The notes under the pieces are model-generated. The model was given only the letters and a program-made list of their open reading frames with translations, did not search any database and had not been told where the DNA came from. Positions 9,830-21,627 of a stretch of DNA of 64,000 bases are shown here, piece after piece. Origin of the DNA: Metopolophium dirhodum (Eukaryota; Arthropoda; Insecta; Hemiptera; Aphididae); contig NC_083562.1 in the NCBI RefSeq assembly GCF_019925205.1, positions 26,412,001 through 26,476,000 on the forward strand, given 5' to 3'. A program made the translations under genes and the position numbers. How positions within the stretch are numbered: position 1 is the stretch's first letter; each line of letters begins with the position of its first letter.

Positions 9830-12752
9830 TATTAATTCACAAAAACGAATATTTTTTTGTTTATATTATAAGGTTTCCATTGCCCCTATTGGTTGTATAA
9901 AATAAAATAATTGTATTCAATTTTAAACACGTATTTTATAATTTATATTATTGATGAACACAACCGAAATAACTGTGTGGAAAATCTGTGCAGTTTACAT
10001 TTAACGGAGTTTAAGAAGAGGGATTTCCACGAACATTTAATTTGGCACAGCCCACAGACAACGCCATGCAGGATCATGCAGCTAGTAAATCATAAATGTA
10101 AAATAATATGGATAATATTATACTGCAGTGGTGTACATATAGGTACAATACACTTCGCTTAACAATAATAACTTTTAAAAAAAAATCTATTTAAAAGATG
10201 AGTGAATTTCCTAGTGATTTATATGCAGACGAGCTTGCGTAGCCGACATATAATTTTCTATAATTATATATTTCACTAGTATATATCGCAATTATATTTG
10301 TTATGCTCATCATGACATTTATACGTTTAATTTAACAAAATATACGTCTTGTCGTGTTTACGAACAACGTTGTTGAAGTTATTGATTATTATTTTTGCTT
10401 TGAATAATTTGCCACACGTGCATTTTGATTTTTGTTACTTGATTTAATTTATTTTTTGTCTATAGGTATTTATCGCAAGGTATAATTATTATTATTATTA
10501 ATTATTATATTATACAATTTTAAACTCGTTACAACATGCAGTGTTCGAGATATTGGCAAAATAAAAGTATCTATATCTGTATCTGTTCTTTATTAATTGT
10601 GTAATAAACATATTATATTTTTGATTTTTTTATCCATTATTGTAATTCATCGGGGAAGACATACGTCAGTACGTCACACACGTCTGACGAGTTTTTCGAA
10701 ATGATTTTATTTGATATGTTGTACGAAATTACAATTATTTTATGAAAAAAACATAGTAGGTACTTATAATATGATTATATCTATTACAATTATGTATTAT
10801 AATTCCTAATTATAGGTTTTTTTAATTTGATTAATAGTTGTTCGTTGTTACCTACATCACTTATTTATATAATATATTCGGATATTCCTAATCACGCATC
10901 TGCTGCTTCATTACTGTTTACTATAATACTAACATAATATATTAAATTACTTACCTTTGCGTCTCCTTCATCCAATACCTATTCAGGATTTAAATTCGCA
11001 TGATATTACTTTGGAGTTTTTTCGTAGAATGTCTATCACGTTTCACGTCGCTAGGCAAATAGTTCCATCTCAAGCCGAGATTGCACGGCGCGTGGAGCGT
11101 CTATATACCGCGCACATCAAAATCGACGCGTCGTTAGATTGGATAACACTGCAAAATGTACAAGTTAGATAACTACTCGATAAACATAGTGTTTAACACT
11201 GTTCGCCATTGCCAATCGCCCAGAAAAAAAAAAATTTACTAGTAACACCTATATTTTTTACACTCACCGCTGATATGTAGCGTCTAGTAATATTTTAGTG
11301 ACGTGTATCCGTTTTTACGCTCGACTTTATGATACGCATCCCTTTACTATTCACCGAGTATAAGCTACAAACATAATGATAGTGTTTACTGCATACAGTG
11401 TGTGCATTCATAGGTATCTGTAGCTGGTATATTATGTATTGGAATTGCGTGGCATTAGCACGACTAGACCTGATTTTTACATTGTAGTCTGTAACTTAAT
11501 AAGGTATATATTGTACTGTGTATACTCATTAACAGATAAACATTCTAGTTGGGAGTTTGGGGGAAATTTATTTTTATTTTTATTAATTTTAACCGAATAA
11601 TTGGGCCGTCCGAACGTGCTCGCGGTGTGGGGGCCCACTAAGACTTATCTAACAATGTTTTTCTTAATATTACGTAAGTTTTTACTCATTTATATTTTAC
11701 GTTGATTTTATTTACTCATAGTTAACCAGGTAGATACTTATAAATTACAATAAAAATATGTTAGATTGTATGATAAAAATATAATGTATAGTAAACTACA
11801 GAACAATAAAAACATTTAACTAATATTAAAGGATTACTTAGTATTATTTAATCAACTTTTACTTTATGAATATATATTATGATTTATGATATAGTACGTC
11901 CATTAAATCCAGTTTGTTGCAACTTGCATTACCCATTTATTTAAGGCTAGTTATCTTAAAATGAGAGTTTCCCAAGTCCATCTCGAAATGACCATTATTT
12001 CGAGTGCGTTCCATAAAAAGATGTCATACTTTTGACGTAGCCTAGCTGAGTCTGTCCCAAGAAAAAAAGGACATATTATATTTTTGATGTAGCCTGATTG
12101 CGTCTAAGATCATTTAGAGTTGCTTCCATAAATGTATATTATAATATATATCGTCGGTGAAAAGCATATTTGCTGTAGTGACATTAGCTATTTGTGTTAT
12201 AGACGACGCTCTACCGAATCTATACATAGTTTTCATTTAGTGATACAATTATAATATAATATGTTATCAATGGTCAAACTATGTTGTGTTAAGCACCACA
12301 ATATTTTTTATATTGAGGTAAAAAGTTCACTAATAATTATTGACCATAAATTAGTAAGTTGTAGTCGCGCTTGATTATTATTATCGAAGTTAAAATAAAA
12401 TGCAGTTTCCCCACTATTGTCAGTTTGCCAGAGTCATAATTATACAAATTTCGTATCAAGTATTTCAGTAGTACATTTGAACCATGATATTTGAATATTC
12501 GATAGTTAGACCTTAAATGTTTTTAGTCTATTAGTTAATAGTTTATCTTAAATAGGTACCATAGATCCCATAGCTGTGGATCGAGGACTATTCAATACAA
12601 TAAATTAGTCAATGTGATAATTTTAAAGGGGTGGGTGCCGGATGGGTGAGTACTGGATTTAATGAGAAATTGTAGTACCTACAAGACAAACTTCATTTGA
12701 ATATGATATTTAATAAGAATAATAACTTCAATAAATAATAATAAGTATTATA
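9830..12752. other. Gene-free AT-rich stretch
   Basis: No coding gene is supported. A candidate spliced non-coding exon lies at 10955-11148. Around 11960-12140 short blocks (GTTCCATAAA, TTTGAtGTAGCCT) are repeated imperfectly, suggesting an old local duplication. The rest shows only simple AT-rich sequence. Confidence 0.4.
10955..11148 (-). ncRNA. Candidate non-coding exon with strong splice borders
   Basis: On the minus strand ACATTTTGCAG precedes the segment and AAAG|GTAAGT follows it, giving a 194-nt exon that is much more CpG-rich than its flanks. All three minus-strand frames contain stops, so it would be a UTR or long non-coding RNA exon. The plus-strand frame over the same bases (71 codons) begins at TTG and matches nothing I know. 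Confidence 0.25.
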
Positions 12753-12756
12753 TTAA

Positions 12757-13045
12757 CACGTTTGCTGCGTATTATATTATTGTGTATAGTTTGTCATGAC
12801 GCTGAAAAAATTGGAGTTTTAAGAAAAAATTTCCTAAAAATTGAAAAATTAAAATGTAAGTGTATGGTTTGCACTTGTTTATAAAATAATGCTTATAGAA
12901 TACATTGACAAAAACCAAAAAGTTTAATGGTAACGCTGACCAAATTGTAGTGCATTTAATAACGAGGTATATACATTTTGACGCCAATTGGCGTTTTCAG
13001 CATATGCAGACTTTGTAAAATGACGCCATTTGGCGTCATCCTCAG
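12757..13045. mobile_element. Candidate piggyBac-like MITE flanked by TTAA
   Basis: TTAA occurs at 12753-12756 and 13046-13049. The left end starts CACGTTTGCTGCG; the right part has a strong palindrome TGACGCCATTTGGCGTCA (13020-13037) and a related one, GACGCCAATTGGCGT (12980-12994). TTAA target sites and hairpin-rich ends are typical of piggyBac-derived MITEs, but the two ends are not clearly inverted copies of each other. The 71-codon frame inside is not a gene. Confidence 0.35.
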
Positions 13046-13524
13046 TTAACGTGGTAAGTAGTCAATGGGTGGTAGGTCAAGTGGTAGGTCATTCAAAAAT
13101 TAATTGCCACATAAAATATTTCACTTCGACACGCCACTGCCATATCAATGTATTATATTATGATGATGTTGCTATTCAATCTACTTTTCTTATTTATTCT
13201 GAAATCCTCTCAATTCTATGCATGGCCATATGGGTGATGGGTATGTGACTGCCATTAAACTATTTATAAAATCATTATTCTAATTGGGCGTGAGGCCTAT
13301 TTCCCAGGATAAAATTTCAGATTACCCATGTATTAAATATTTAAATGCATAATATATCGTTTTTATATAGAAAGTTTTTCTAATAAGTCAAAAATAACCT
13401 TTTGTTCTTTTATATTATATAAATATATATTATATTATTAAAATCACTGAATTGTTGCGTACTATAAGTATAAATAGTATATTATAATCTGATACATATA
13501 TTATAATATTCACTTAATTATAGG

Positions 13525-13696
13525 CATACAGGCGTAACTTGGGTTAATTTTTTTTTTTGGTGTGGGAGGGGGGGGGGGGGGGGGGGGGGTAACAGCTTAC
13601 AGCCCACCTAACAAAACTATTAATTTAAAATAACATAAATATATAGCTTCTACATCAGTAAGGAATACCCCCCTCCCCCCACTATTTGCGCCACTG
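13525..13696. mobile_element. hAT-like MITE with perfect 8-bp TSD and a poly-G core
   Basis: The 172-bp element is flanked by identical ATTATAGG copies at 13517-13524 and 13697-13704. Its ends are CATACAGGCGTAAC and, reverse-complemented on the right, CAGTGGCGCAAAT. A run of 22 G lies at 13568-13589. There is no coding capacity. Confidence 0.72.
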
Positions 13697-13989
13697 ATTA
13701 TAGGTACCTATACTAATACAAAAATCTAATACTTGGGACTAGTAAAAAATAAATAAAAAAATTATAGATTAAAAAATTAAAATTACATTCGGCCTCTTAG
13801 CTATTTAGCTCCTTGTATAATACTGGATACTTATTACTTACTCATCGTAATAAATAATAATTGCTGATGACATTTATTTTAGTAGTAAATGTTAATAAAA
13901 CGATAAAAATAAGCAAAACCAGCATAATCGTAAATCAAACTGTCGGAAAATATCTACGCTGCAGCGGTAAAAAAAACCTATCCGTACAT

Positions 13990-14405
13990 CAGCCGATACG
14001 AGCGTGGCCGTGATTAGCAGCTTGGAGACCGTGATGATCCGCGTTTCAGATTACACGCGAATAACGGTTGTCTGCAGCGGAACACGCGGTCAAAGTCTTC
14101 GACGTGTTCGGGTGTTCCGGTTGTATAGTTAAACGCGTCGAAAACGTACACGCCCTGGTTCAGCGGGTTCAGGGCCGAGTTGTGCGACGTTTCTGCAGTC
14201 GGTGACCGCGCCGACCAGCACAAACACCCACGAACACCCACGGTTCTATCTTCTGCTGTCGATGATGGCCGTCTGGACAATCCACCGCCGCTGGAAACGG
14301 GCTACGAAGAACGACGCGTAATAATTGTCAACGATCGCTGTGCTGGGTGGAAGCACGAACAGCGTGTGAGATGTAGCAACTGCGCGTGTGAGTTCCGGAC
14401 CGGTA
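13990..14405. other. Orphan GC-rich island with coding-like frames on both strands
   Basis: This block is GC- and CpG-rich between two hAT MITEs. On the minus strand a frame running down to 14014 includes LNPLNQGVYVFDAFNYTTG with mostly G/C third positions, and a second frame upstream (about 14380-14248) is likewise G/C-ending before a stop. On the plus strand a frame from about 14258 includes PPPLETGYEERRVIIVNDRC. None resembles a family I recognise. It may be an old coding exon broken by frameshift, or a CpG-rich promoter/5' UTR of an unseen gene. Confidence 0.3.
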
Positions 14406-14703
14406 TATTAAATATATGTATCTATAAACTTATAGTCAGGGTGCCCAACAAATGTATAACATATACACAATTGTATCTTGTATCTTGTATCATGATATAT
14501 CATTTTAAAGTATCAAGTATCATGATACATTTTATACTATTATCATGTATTTTTTTTACTTATTTCTTTGGATTTTATCAATGTTTTCAATCAAGCTTGT
14601 TCGCTGAGGATTCCAACTCTGCGTCAGAGCGCACCAATGCAAACTGGATAAAAATCTAGGGGGAGGGGGGCAAAAAAATTAACCTCCCGTTCGGCCGTTT
14701 CTG

Positions 14704-14980
14704 CAGTCATAATCGCGATTTCAAGATAATAACGTGTTCACGAATCACGGATAATAATAGTCACATAATATTATTCAACAAGAGAAACCTAAAATAAATA
14801 TAAACTTTTATAAAGTAATTTGAGGAAACAAATATTTTAATACTATAATAATATGTTAACAGTCTTGTTAAGAATACTTTTAAAATGTGGATTATTTGGA
14901 GAGGTAAAATGATACTTTTCCCTTCACAAACATTTCTGGAGGGGCAAGTGCCCCCCCCCCCCCCCGAAATTACGCCACTG
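14704..14980. mobile_element. hAT-like MITE with a poly-C tract
   Basis: The left end is CAGTCATAATCG and the right end, reverse-complemented, CAGTGGCGTAATTTCG. Flanks are CGTTTCTG (14696-14703) and CGTTTCAG (14981-14988), 7 of 8 identical. A 15-C run lies at 14951-14965. No transposase is present. Confidence 0.6.
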
Positions 14981-14988
14981 CGTTTCAG

Positions 14989-16394
14989 CGTTTGAATCTC
15001 AATAGTCGGACGATAAAGTTCTACCGAGATCTCTAACCGCGAATGAGGCTTATATAACATTGATTTTAGAGTCAACTAGTAAAGTATAGAGTCTAGAATA
15101 TAATCGAATAGTGTTGGTGAGCGTTTGTGATGATGAAAGGATATTTGCTACATTTATCTGTATTTATATAAATGTAATCCGTTATCCGAACACCATGTTG
15201 AGAATCGATATATTGTTATGTTACAAGAAACATGACTCAATAGCGAGTCACGGTTAATATAAGGTTTTTATTTTGTGTCACACATCATAATAATAGTATA
15301 TGATGTTAGATGTTGATATCAAGAAATATGCAGAAAATCGAATGTGAATATTATAGCACTCGTATTTTTTTTTTATATAATCCATAATTTGTATATTATT
15401 GGTGATATAATAAACATGACCGCTAAATGAATAATTTAGGACATGTACAATTTTATGAAGGCAGAAGGAACCATCCAGCGACAGCACTTCGGCAGGTGTA
15501 ATGTTATGACCCATATAATATTTTATTAATATGAATCTCATGGCAGTCTAAATAAATATTAAGCAAAAGGCCATGGCACTGTGGTCTGTGACAATCGATC
15601 TGCTATATATAGTAATATATTTTATATAGACATCAAATAATCTGTTCGTTATATGCAGGCTAACTATAAACTATAAACTTCAGGAGTAGGTCTTTAAACA
15701 ATTTTATGAAAAAAATAATATTTTTTAGGCACCAATTCTTTATAATATAAGTTATAACACAGCATAGTGGATTTTTAAATCAGGATATATATTAATAGGT
15801 ATCTACATAGGTACAGATAATATTTCGTCTATTTCATTATTCCAAAAATATTATAATTGTTCTACATAATATTATATTAATTATAATATTAATATATTAT
15901 AAATAACAGAAAGTACAAGTAAACAGTAGATATACATTATACATAATTATAATTTATTGTGAATATTATTTGTTCTTATATTAATGTTTGTACTAGCTCA
16001 ACGTACATAGACTGTCGTTTAAACTTTATTAATACCTATCCCAGTAAAACTGTACAAATTACTGAATACTGAATAGTGAATATTTAAGTTGATGTAGGAT
16101 TGCCGTCTGCTGAAACGAAATTACGTCAATATTAATAGTAACGATTTGACCATGGATATAATATGTGAAGGATATACCATTATATTACATTTATTTATAA
16201 TATATACATAATACCTACATTTACCGACATAGATAAAAAAAAAAAAAGGAAGGAATGTAAAACAACCTACAGGGTTTCGGATTAATCATATTTTATACAA
16301 ACCACGAATAATAACATGTTGTAATAACTATATAGTATTATAGTGAGTAGTAAGTATAGTACCTAACTAATGAAGTAATATTATTATGATGAAT
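14989..16394. other. Gene-free AT-rich stretch
   Basis: No gene, RNA or bounded repeat was recognised. Reading frames reach only 87-104 codons, are AT-rich, and the longer one overlaps the MITE at 14704-14980. Confidence 0.4.
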
Positions 16395-16868
16395 AATCAA
16401 TATATATATATAAATTAATGTTTGTGTATCCTTTATGCATTCCTGAACCGTTCATCCGATTGCGATGAATATACGCTAATTTAAAAAGAGTAAATTAGAG
16501 GTCCTGCCTTAGGAGGTGCTCAAATAGGGATTTTGAGATTTACGATGGAAATTATACGAGTTTATTTAAATACTTATAATGATTGATCTATGTTATGACT
16601 CATATTATTATTATTAAAATGACGCATTCACAAATTTGTTTATTAACAGTAAGTATAATACATTTATTCTATTTGTTATATGTATTAATTTGCATGTATG
16701 TTTCTTTAATTATTTACATGTACATTATTTTACCCGTAGTTCATTTCGGGTGGAATTTACATGCGCCCAAAATATAATATAATTTACCCTTAAAAAACAT
16801 TGCTTCCATAGCGTGTTTCACGAAAAGGAGTTGAACAATCAGATTTTTTTACCGGGTAATTCAGCTAG
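16395..16868. mobile_element. Possible Helitron-like remnant
   Basis: The segment ends CCGGGTAATTCAGCTAG followed by T (CTAG at 16865-16868) and shares GAGTTGAACAATCA upstream with the 7855-7927 segment. A short inverted repeat, ACCCGTAGTTCATTTCGGGT, lies at 16731-16750. The start is put at the TA repeat near 16395 but no TC end was found, so the left border is uncertain. Confidence 0.3.
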
Positions 16869-17787
16869 TAATAAATAAAAACAAAATAAAATAATCATCA
16901 ACGCGCAATGTAAACATAAAACATTGTCATTTTTTTTTACATAATATCTACTCTAAATTATTACTAGGGTAAAAATGTATTTGATTTAATAATTTGTGAT
17001 GATTTTTAATGCGCAAACAACCTGTATTATTATTAATTGCCATGGATATTGGACAATGGATATCGTAGGTATAGGTTAGGTTAGATTAAAATTATTAGAA
17101 AACAGCAAATTATCTTTTGTACCTACCTACCTACCTTTATACATTTATTTAACAACACGTCATATTCACTATTAACTTTTATACAGTTATTCCTTTTAAT
17201 AAATATAGATAACTATCATGCATATAGTGCTGTATTCTCTATCAAATGTAATTCTATTAACAGTAGGGAGGGGGTCGTCCGGGACTAAACTTTTGTAGGG
17301 TCGTATTAGCATTTGTAATTATTTTAATTATACATATTATGATTATCATTGTTGAACATAAACGTTATTTAACCTTTTACATAATATTTAAAAAATAAAT
17401 ATAAACGCACTAATGCATTAGCTCAGAATCAACAATTAATATAAGTAGGTGAATTTTTTTAGGAATTTAAAATTTTAATAAAAAATTATATAATATACTG
17501 TGTGGTCAGTGGTCATAAAACTCCATTAAAAAAAAAAATAATCAATGTAATTAAATTTTAGGAAGTAGGAATAGCATAAGAATTTGTTTTGAACTGCTTT
17601 TTATAATAAACCAAAACATAATAATTATACTGAGTAATGAATATTAAATAGTATAACAATCATATAATTATATAAATGACGAAATGCCTACTATTCCATT
17701 GCCCGTTTTAATTTAAGATTTTTGTATACAATATGTATGTTTGCTCAACAAAAAAATCAAATTTTTGCACCGAACGTTTAGTTTTTG
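16869..17787. other. Gene-free stretch with an ACCT microsatellite
   Basis: An (ACCT)4 repeat lies at 17121-17136. Nothing else could be supported. Confidence 0.4.
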
Positions 17788-17928
17788 ATGACGGCTGAAG
17801 CGTTGGAAAGCGACCTTTTTCCGTTCTGCGGGCGGCAAAATGAAAATCCCCAAATGTGCTGGGTGGTAAACTGGAACTCTCCAAAAGTGGTGGGCGTATC
17901 CCCTGCACAACCAGACACTGATCGATGA
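17788..17928 (+). CDS. Unrecognised small ORF with coding-like composition
   Basis: An ATG-initiated frame of 46 codons plus TGA lies in a GC-richer patch and reads MTAEALESDLFPFCGRQNEN at its start, with two cysteines and three tryptophan-containing motifs afterwards. Codon composition differs from the AT-rich surroundings. It could be an exon fragment related to the next segment at 18198-18440 on the same strand. I recognise no family; it may be a pseudogene or chance. The minus-strand frames here begin at a non-ATG codon or are shadows. Confidence 0.25.
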   Translation: MTAEALESDLFPFCGRQNENPQMCWVVNWNSPKVVGVSPAQPDTDR

Positions 17929-18197
17929 ACGCAGAGCGTGTCAAAAAAATAGTGCGTAGGTATATATATTATTATCTATGTATTATGTATGTATTATTTT
18001 CACTAAAACGAAGATATTTTATTTATACTATTATATTAATATTTTGGCGTAGGAGTATACAAATATGGAAAAACAGTAGTAATCGCCGGAACACCAGTCG
18101 TCCGGATATGCGTAAATACCTAACTTTTTTTCCTTCCATAATAGAAAATTAAATTACATCTCGTGTACTTGCATCTAGATAGGACTATAGGAGTTAA

Positions 18198-18440
18198 CTC
18201 CGTTCTTACCCGGACTGGGATCACCTGGAAAAAGGCACCTACTATCAGTTGTCTTTGTTAATAAAATTAATAAATTATGTAAGTTCGAGTAATATCCACG
18301 AAGGATGTGGTGCCGTGACGGGCGTGTATTGGATTCAGTCGATGCGTTTGGATAACGATAACAGTAGTGCCATCTACAGCTGTCGTTTTAAACTTGTTGA
18401 GCAATGTGGTCATGATGTAGATAAAACAGTGTTTGTATAA
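18198..18440 (+). CDS. Unrecognised coding-like segment, no ATG near its start
   Basis: A stop-to-stop frame of 80 codons begins after TAA at 18195 and ends TAA at 18440. It includes YPDWDHLEKGTYYQ near the start and, later, SAIYSCRFKLVEQCGHD. A good donor (GTAAGT) lies inside, near 18280, which would split it. The residue mix, with cysteines and tryptophans, is unlike random AT-rich translation. There is no recognised family, and upstream exons are not identifiable apart from the possible relation to 17788-17928. Confidence 0.28.
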   Translation, partial: LRSYPDWDHLEKGTYYQLSLLIKLINYVSSSNIHEGCGAVTGVYWIQSMRLDNDNSSAIYSCRFKLVEQCGHDVDKTVFV

Positions 18441-18458
18441 AATAAAAAAAAAATAGTC

Positions 18459-18546
18459 ACCATTGAACTATATAATAACGTATATACTTATTAAATAATA
18501 ACAAAAACCATTGAACAATATAATAACTTATTATATAGTTCAATGG
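18459..18546. repeat. Short inverted repeat with a third internal copy
   Basis: ACCATTGAACTATATAATA (18459-18477) is inverted as TTATATAGTTCAATGGT (18530-18546). A third, direct, near-copy (ACCATTGAACAATATAATAA) lies between them at 18508-18527. It could be a tiny fold-back element or local slippage product. Confidence 0.55.
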
Positions 18547-18811
18547 TAGTCACTCAGCGACGAAAAGTGAGTCGTAATTTGATTATGGAATTAAGTTCAG
18601 TACGTTGTCCACCAGGAGCACTAAAAAGGCATATTAGCAATTAATTTTGTATAGTTATAATCACATCGTCACAGAATATAACAATCATATGACATCGTGG
18701 TCGTAATATTATATTATTATGTATACCGATTGTACACTTTGAGCTGAAATTTGTACTGGGGAATCTCGATATTTTTGTGTGCTTAGATTATTCTTTTTCC
18801 TAGTAGATTTT

Positions 18812-19390
18812 GACATTTTGGAAATTTAACTTAGCGTTCCCGTACACTTTCTCTAGCCCAGATATGAAGTTCGGTCGACTACATCAACCAATCCTTCCAC
18901 CACAAACACCAAAAATAAGTACCTAAATTACACATTCAAATGGTAATAAATAATAATCAACAGCCCCTTGATCAAAAAAAAATTAAATTGTTCGATATTT
19001 TTTATATGTCAACATCTAGGTCGCCATTCACATGCATTTGCATTTGGAAATTCTCATAATACTTCCTTCCCCTCGAATTCAAAATTATATATAACCCGTC
19101 TGAAACACGACTTTTCCACAATTAACTTAGAAAATATTGACATTTTGGAAAACTTTATTTTGCAAAAAATGTAACTACCATTCCCATTAACTTTCTACCC
19201 TAGATATGAAGATCGATCGACAATCCTTCCACTACATAAGTCAAAAACAAATTAATTACATAGGTATCCAAATGACAAGCAAATAGGCCTCACCCCTTGA
19301 TAGAAAAAATTTAAAATTTTACGATATTTTTTATACATCTAGGCTGCCATTCACATGAATTTGCATGCCTGGTTTCTAAATTTTCATGAC
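18812..19390. repeat. Diverged tandem duplication, unit about 327 bp
   Basis: Unit 1 starts GACATTTTGGAAATTTAAC at 18812 and unit 2 GACATTTTGGAAAAC at 19139. Both continue with AGATATGAAG, ATCCTTCCAC, CCCCTTGAT, CGATATTTTTTATA and GCCATTCACATG in the same order. The second unit is shorter. There is no convincing reading frame. Confidence 0.65.
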
Positions 19391-21554
19391 ACTCACACGA
19401 GTGTATTTAATTTTGTATTTGTTTTAAATAAGTCCTTACGACCGTGTAATTCTTTGTAGTTATTACAGTCAATTCATACTTTATAGGCCTAAATGTAAAA
19501 CGCAACACCGTCGATCTGTCAACTGCAAAGCCGGTAAATTAAGGCTCTTGATTTAAAGAAATATTGATTCTTCTACCATTAGAACTTACGTCAGCGATGT
19601 TGTATTTTATTTTATATTTTAGATTCAGATTTCCAACTCTCAGCCAAACGATGAGATTGTGACGTTCTCTTTTAATTTTTAACATAATTTTTTTTCAAGG
19701 TTATATTAATTACGATTAATATTACTGTCGTTTAATAATTTTTATTGTAGAATAGAGGTGGCTAACTAATAATATAATAAGTGATATGAACCTCAAAAGT
19801 CAAAAGTTTCAGACAGCTATTCTATAGATATTAGATTGTACTTCATTACCTACTTCAATAGGTATGTCTTTTATTGACAGTAATATACTAGAGATTAAAC
19901 AATAGGTACAAATTGTAACAATATTATTGTACTTACCTCATATCCATGTGATTTGCTTTAAATTTGAATAAACTAATAACATTCAATATTAAATATGTGT
20001 AATGTAGGTATATACATAGAAGATAGAACACTACTGTTCTATGGCATATAATATTAAATAATTAGGTATTATATTTATAATAAATTATCATACCTATTTA
20101 CATGTTAACAATACTCAATGGAAATAATTCAATATTGATATCATGTCTCAATAATTGTATATTATGTATATTTAGTAGCCACTATTTACGTACTAAGTAC
20201 CTCGTACGACCTACATATTTCCTATTAATAAAATTGTTAATTGTATATACCTTAACGCCTACCTATATTAAATTACAATTATCATGCGTTTAACTGATTT
20301 CCTGTTTTTAGTTTTTTACATAGGTATAAATCATGAACTAAGATAGTATATACTAACTAAGGTATAAATTAACAAGAAACTGCTACATGTATGATAAGAA
20401 AATAGTAAATACAGAACAAACATAAGTATTTGGAGAAATAAATTAATTTCAATACAATAACAAAGTAAATATTAATAATTATGGTTAAGTGAGTAGGTAG
20501 TAGGTACCTAGCATTGATTAAATATTGTATATTTAATCAATGTACCTAGTAATAATATTATTTTAATAAACATAATATGCAAGTATTCCAACTATAATAT
20601 TATTAACAATAAGTATGTAAATCATTTTTATCTTTGATTTAATATTTTTAATAACAATAAATAAAACGGTATTGGTAGAGGTAACCACTAAATACTGATT
20701 GTACAGTTTAATTTACGCAGATATATTATGTCAGGCGCATAGGTATTTTGGGTTTAATCTACGTCTACCTACCTAACCAATAGTTGTAACTTAATCGTAA
20801 TAGCTAATTACTAATTTGGTTATGAGCTGTACCTATTATAAATATGAGTGAGGTATGCCAACTTTAATATACATAGACAATGATTACAGACTTGTAATAA
20901 ACGTGCAGACTAGATTTTAAAATTTAAATCGGTTAAATTAAAATCACAGAATAACAGTTTGTGTTAAAATATTCTATATTTTTATTTATTTATAACCCAA
21001 TAAATGTGTTGTGTGATGCGTATATATTTTGATAAGCGGTGGCTAAAGAATTGTAATAGACAAATAAGTAATAACTAATAAGATTATAGTTAATATATTA
21101 TAATACCTATACTAAACTTAATGTCAACTTAAAATTATAATGGTCAGCACTATATTATATTGTGTAGGTCTACCTACATATAGTTAGGTACTAGTTCAGA
21201 CTGTTCAGAGGTCGGACATGTTAGTAATTTGTACTTTGCTGAGGATACCTACTCAATTAATTCTTACATAGTAACATCAAACTATACAATTATGTTAATT
21301 GTTATAGTTTAGCTTAGAATATTATACTATTATGGATATTGATTCATAATAAACATTCAGTTTGGTAAAAAATTATAATAATATTTGAACCTGATGAGTT
21401 AAAAATTAGCAAAGAAACATTTTCTTATAGGTATAATAAAGTTTATATATTATATTGAAAGAGTAATAAGGTTTTTTTGTATTTGATTGAAATCCAAAAC
21501 AATCAGGAACTTTACCTATACATATACCTAATATAAATACATACAATTTAACAA
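19391..21554. other. Gene-free AT-rich stretch, 3' flank of the carrier gene
   Basis: This stretch is rich in TAGGTA/TACCTA words. It holds one clean hairpin (20512-20542). No exon was seen. Confidence 0.4.
20512..20542. repeat. Perfect hairpin, 13-bp stem and 5-nt loop
   Basis: CATTGATTAAATA (20512-20524) pairs perfectly with TATTTAATCAATG (20530-20542) around loop TTGTA. The flanking CTAG/TACCTAG do not extend the stem well, so a microRNA precursor is not supported. Confidence 0.6.
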
Positions 21555-21560
21555 TTTATT
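21555..21560 (-). other. Poly(A) signal of the SLC25A35-like gene
   Basis: AATAAA on the minus strand lies 68 nt downstream of the carrier stop codon; it is the first canonical hexamer after the stop. Confidence 0.55.
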
Positions 21561-21627
21561 ATTACCTTGGGATTACTCCTCAAATAAAAATACACAATAG
21601 CAAAACATTTAAAAACTAATTAAAAAA

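Noticed and set aside
13126..13139. Right end of another hAT element (CGCCACTG)
   Set aside because: No matching left end or 8-bp duplication was found.
20512..20542. microRNA precursor
   Set aside because: The 13-bp stem is too short and the flanks do not extend the pairing.
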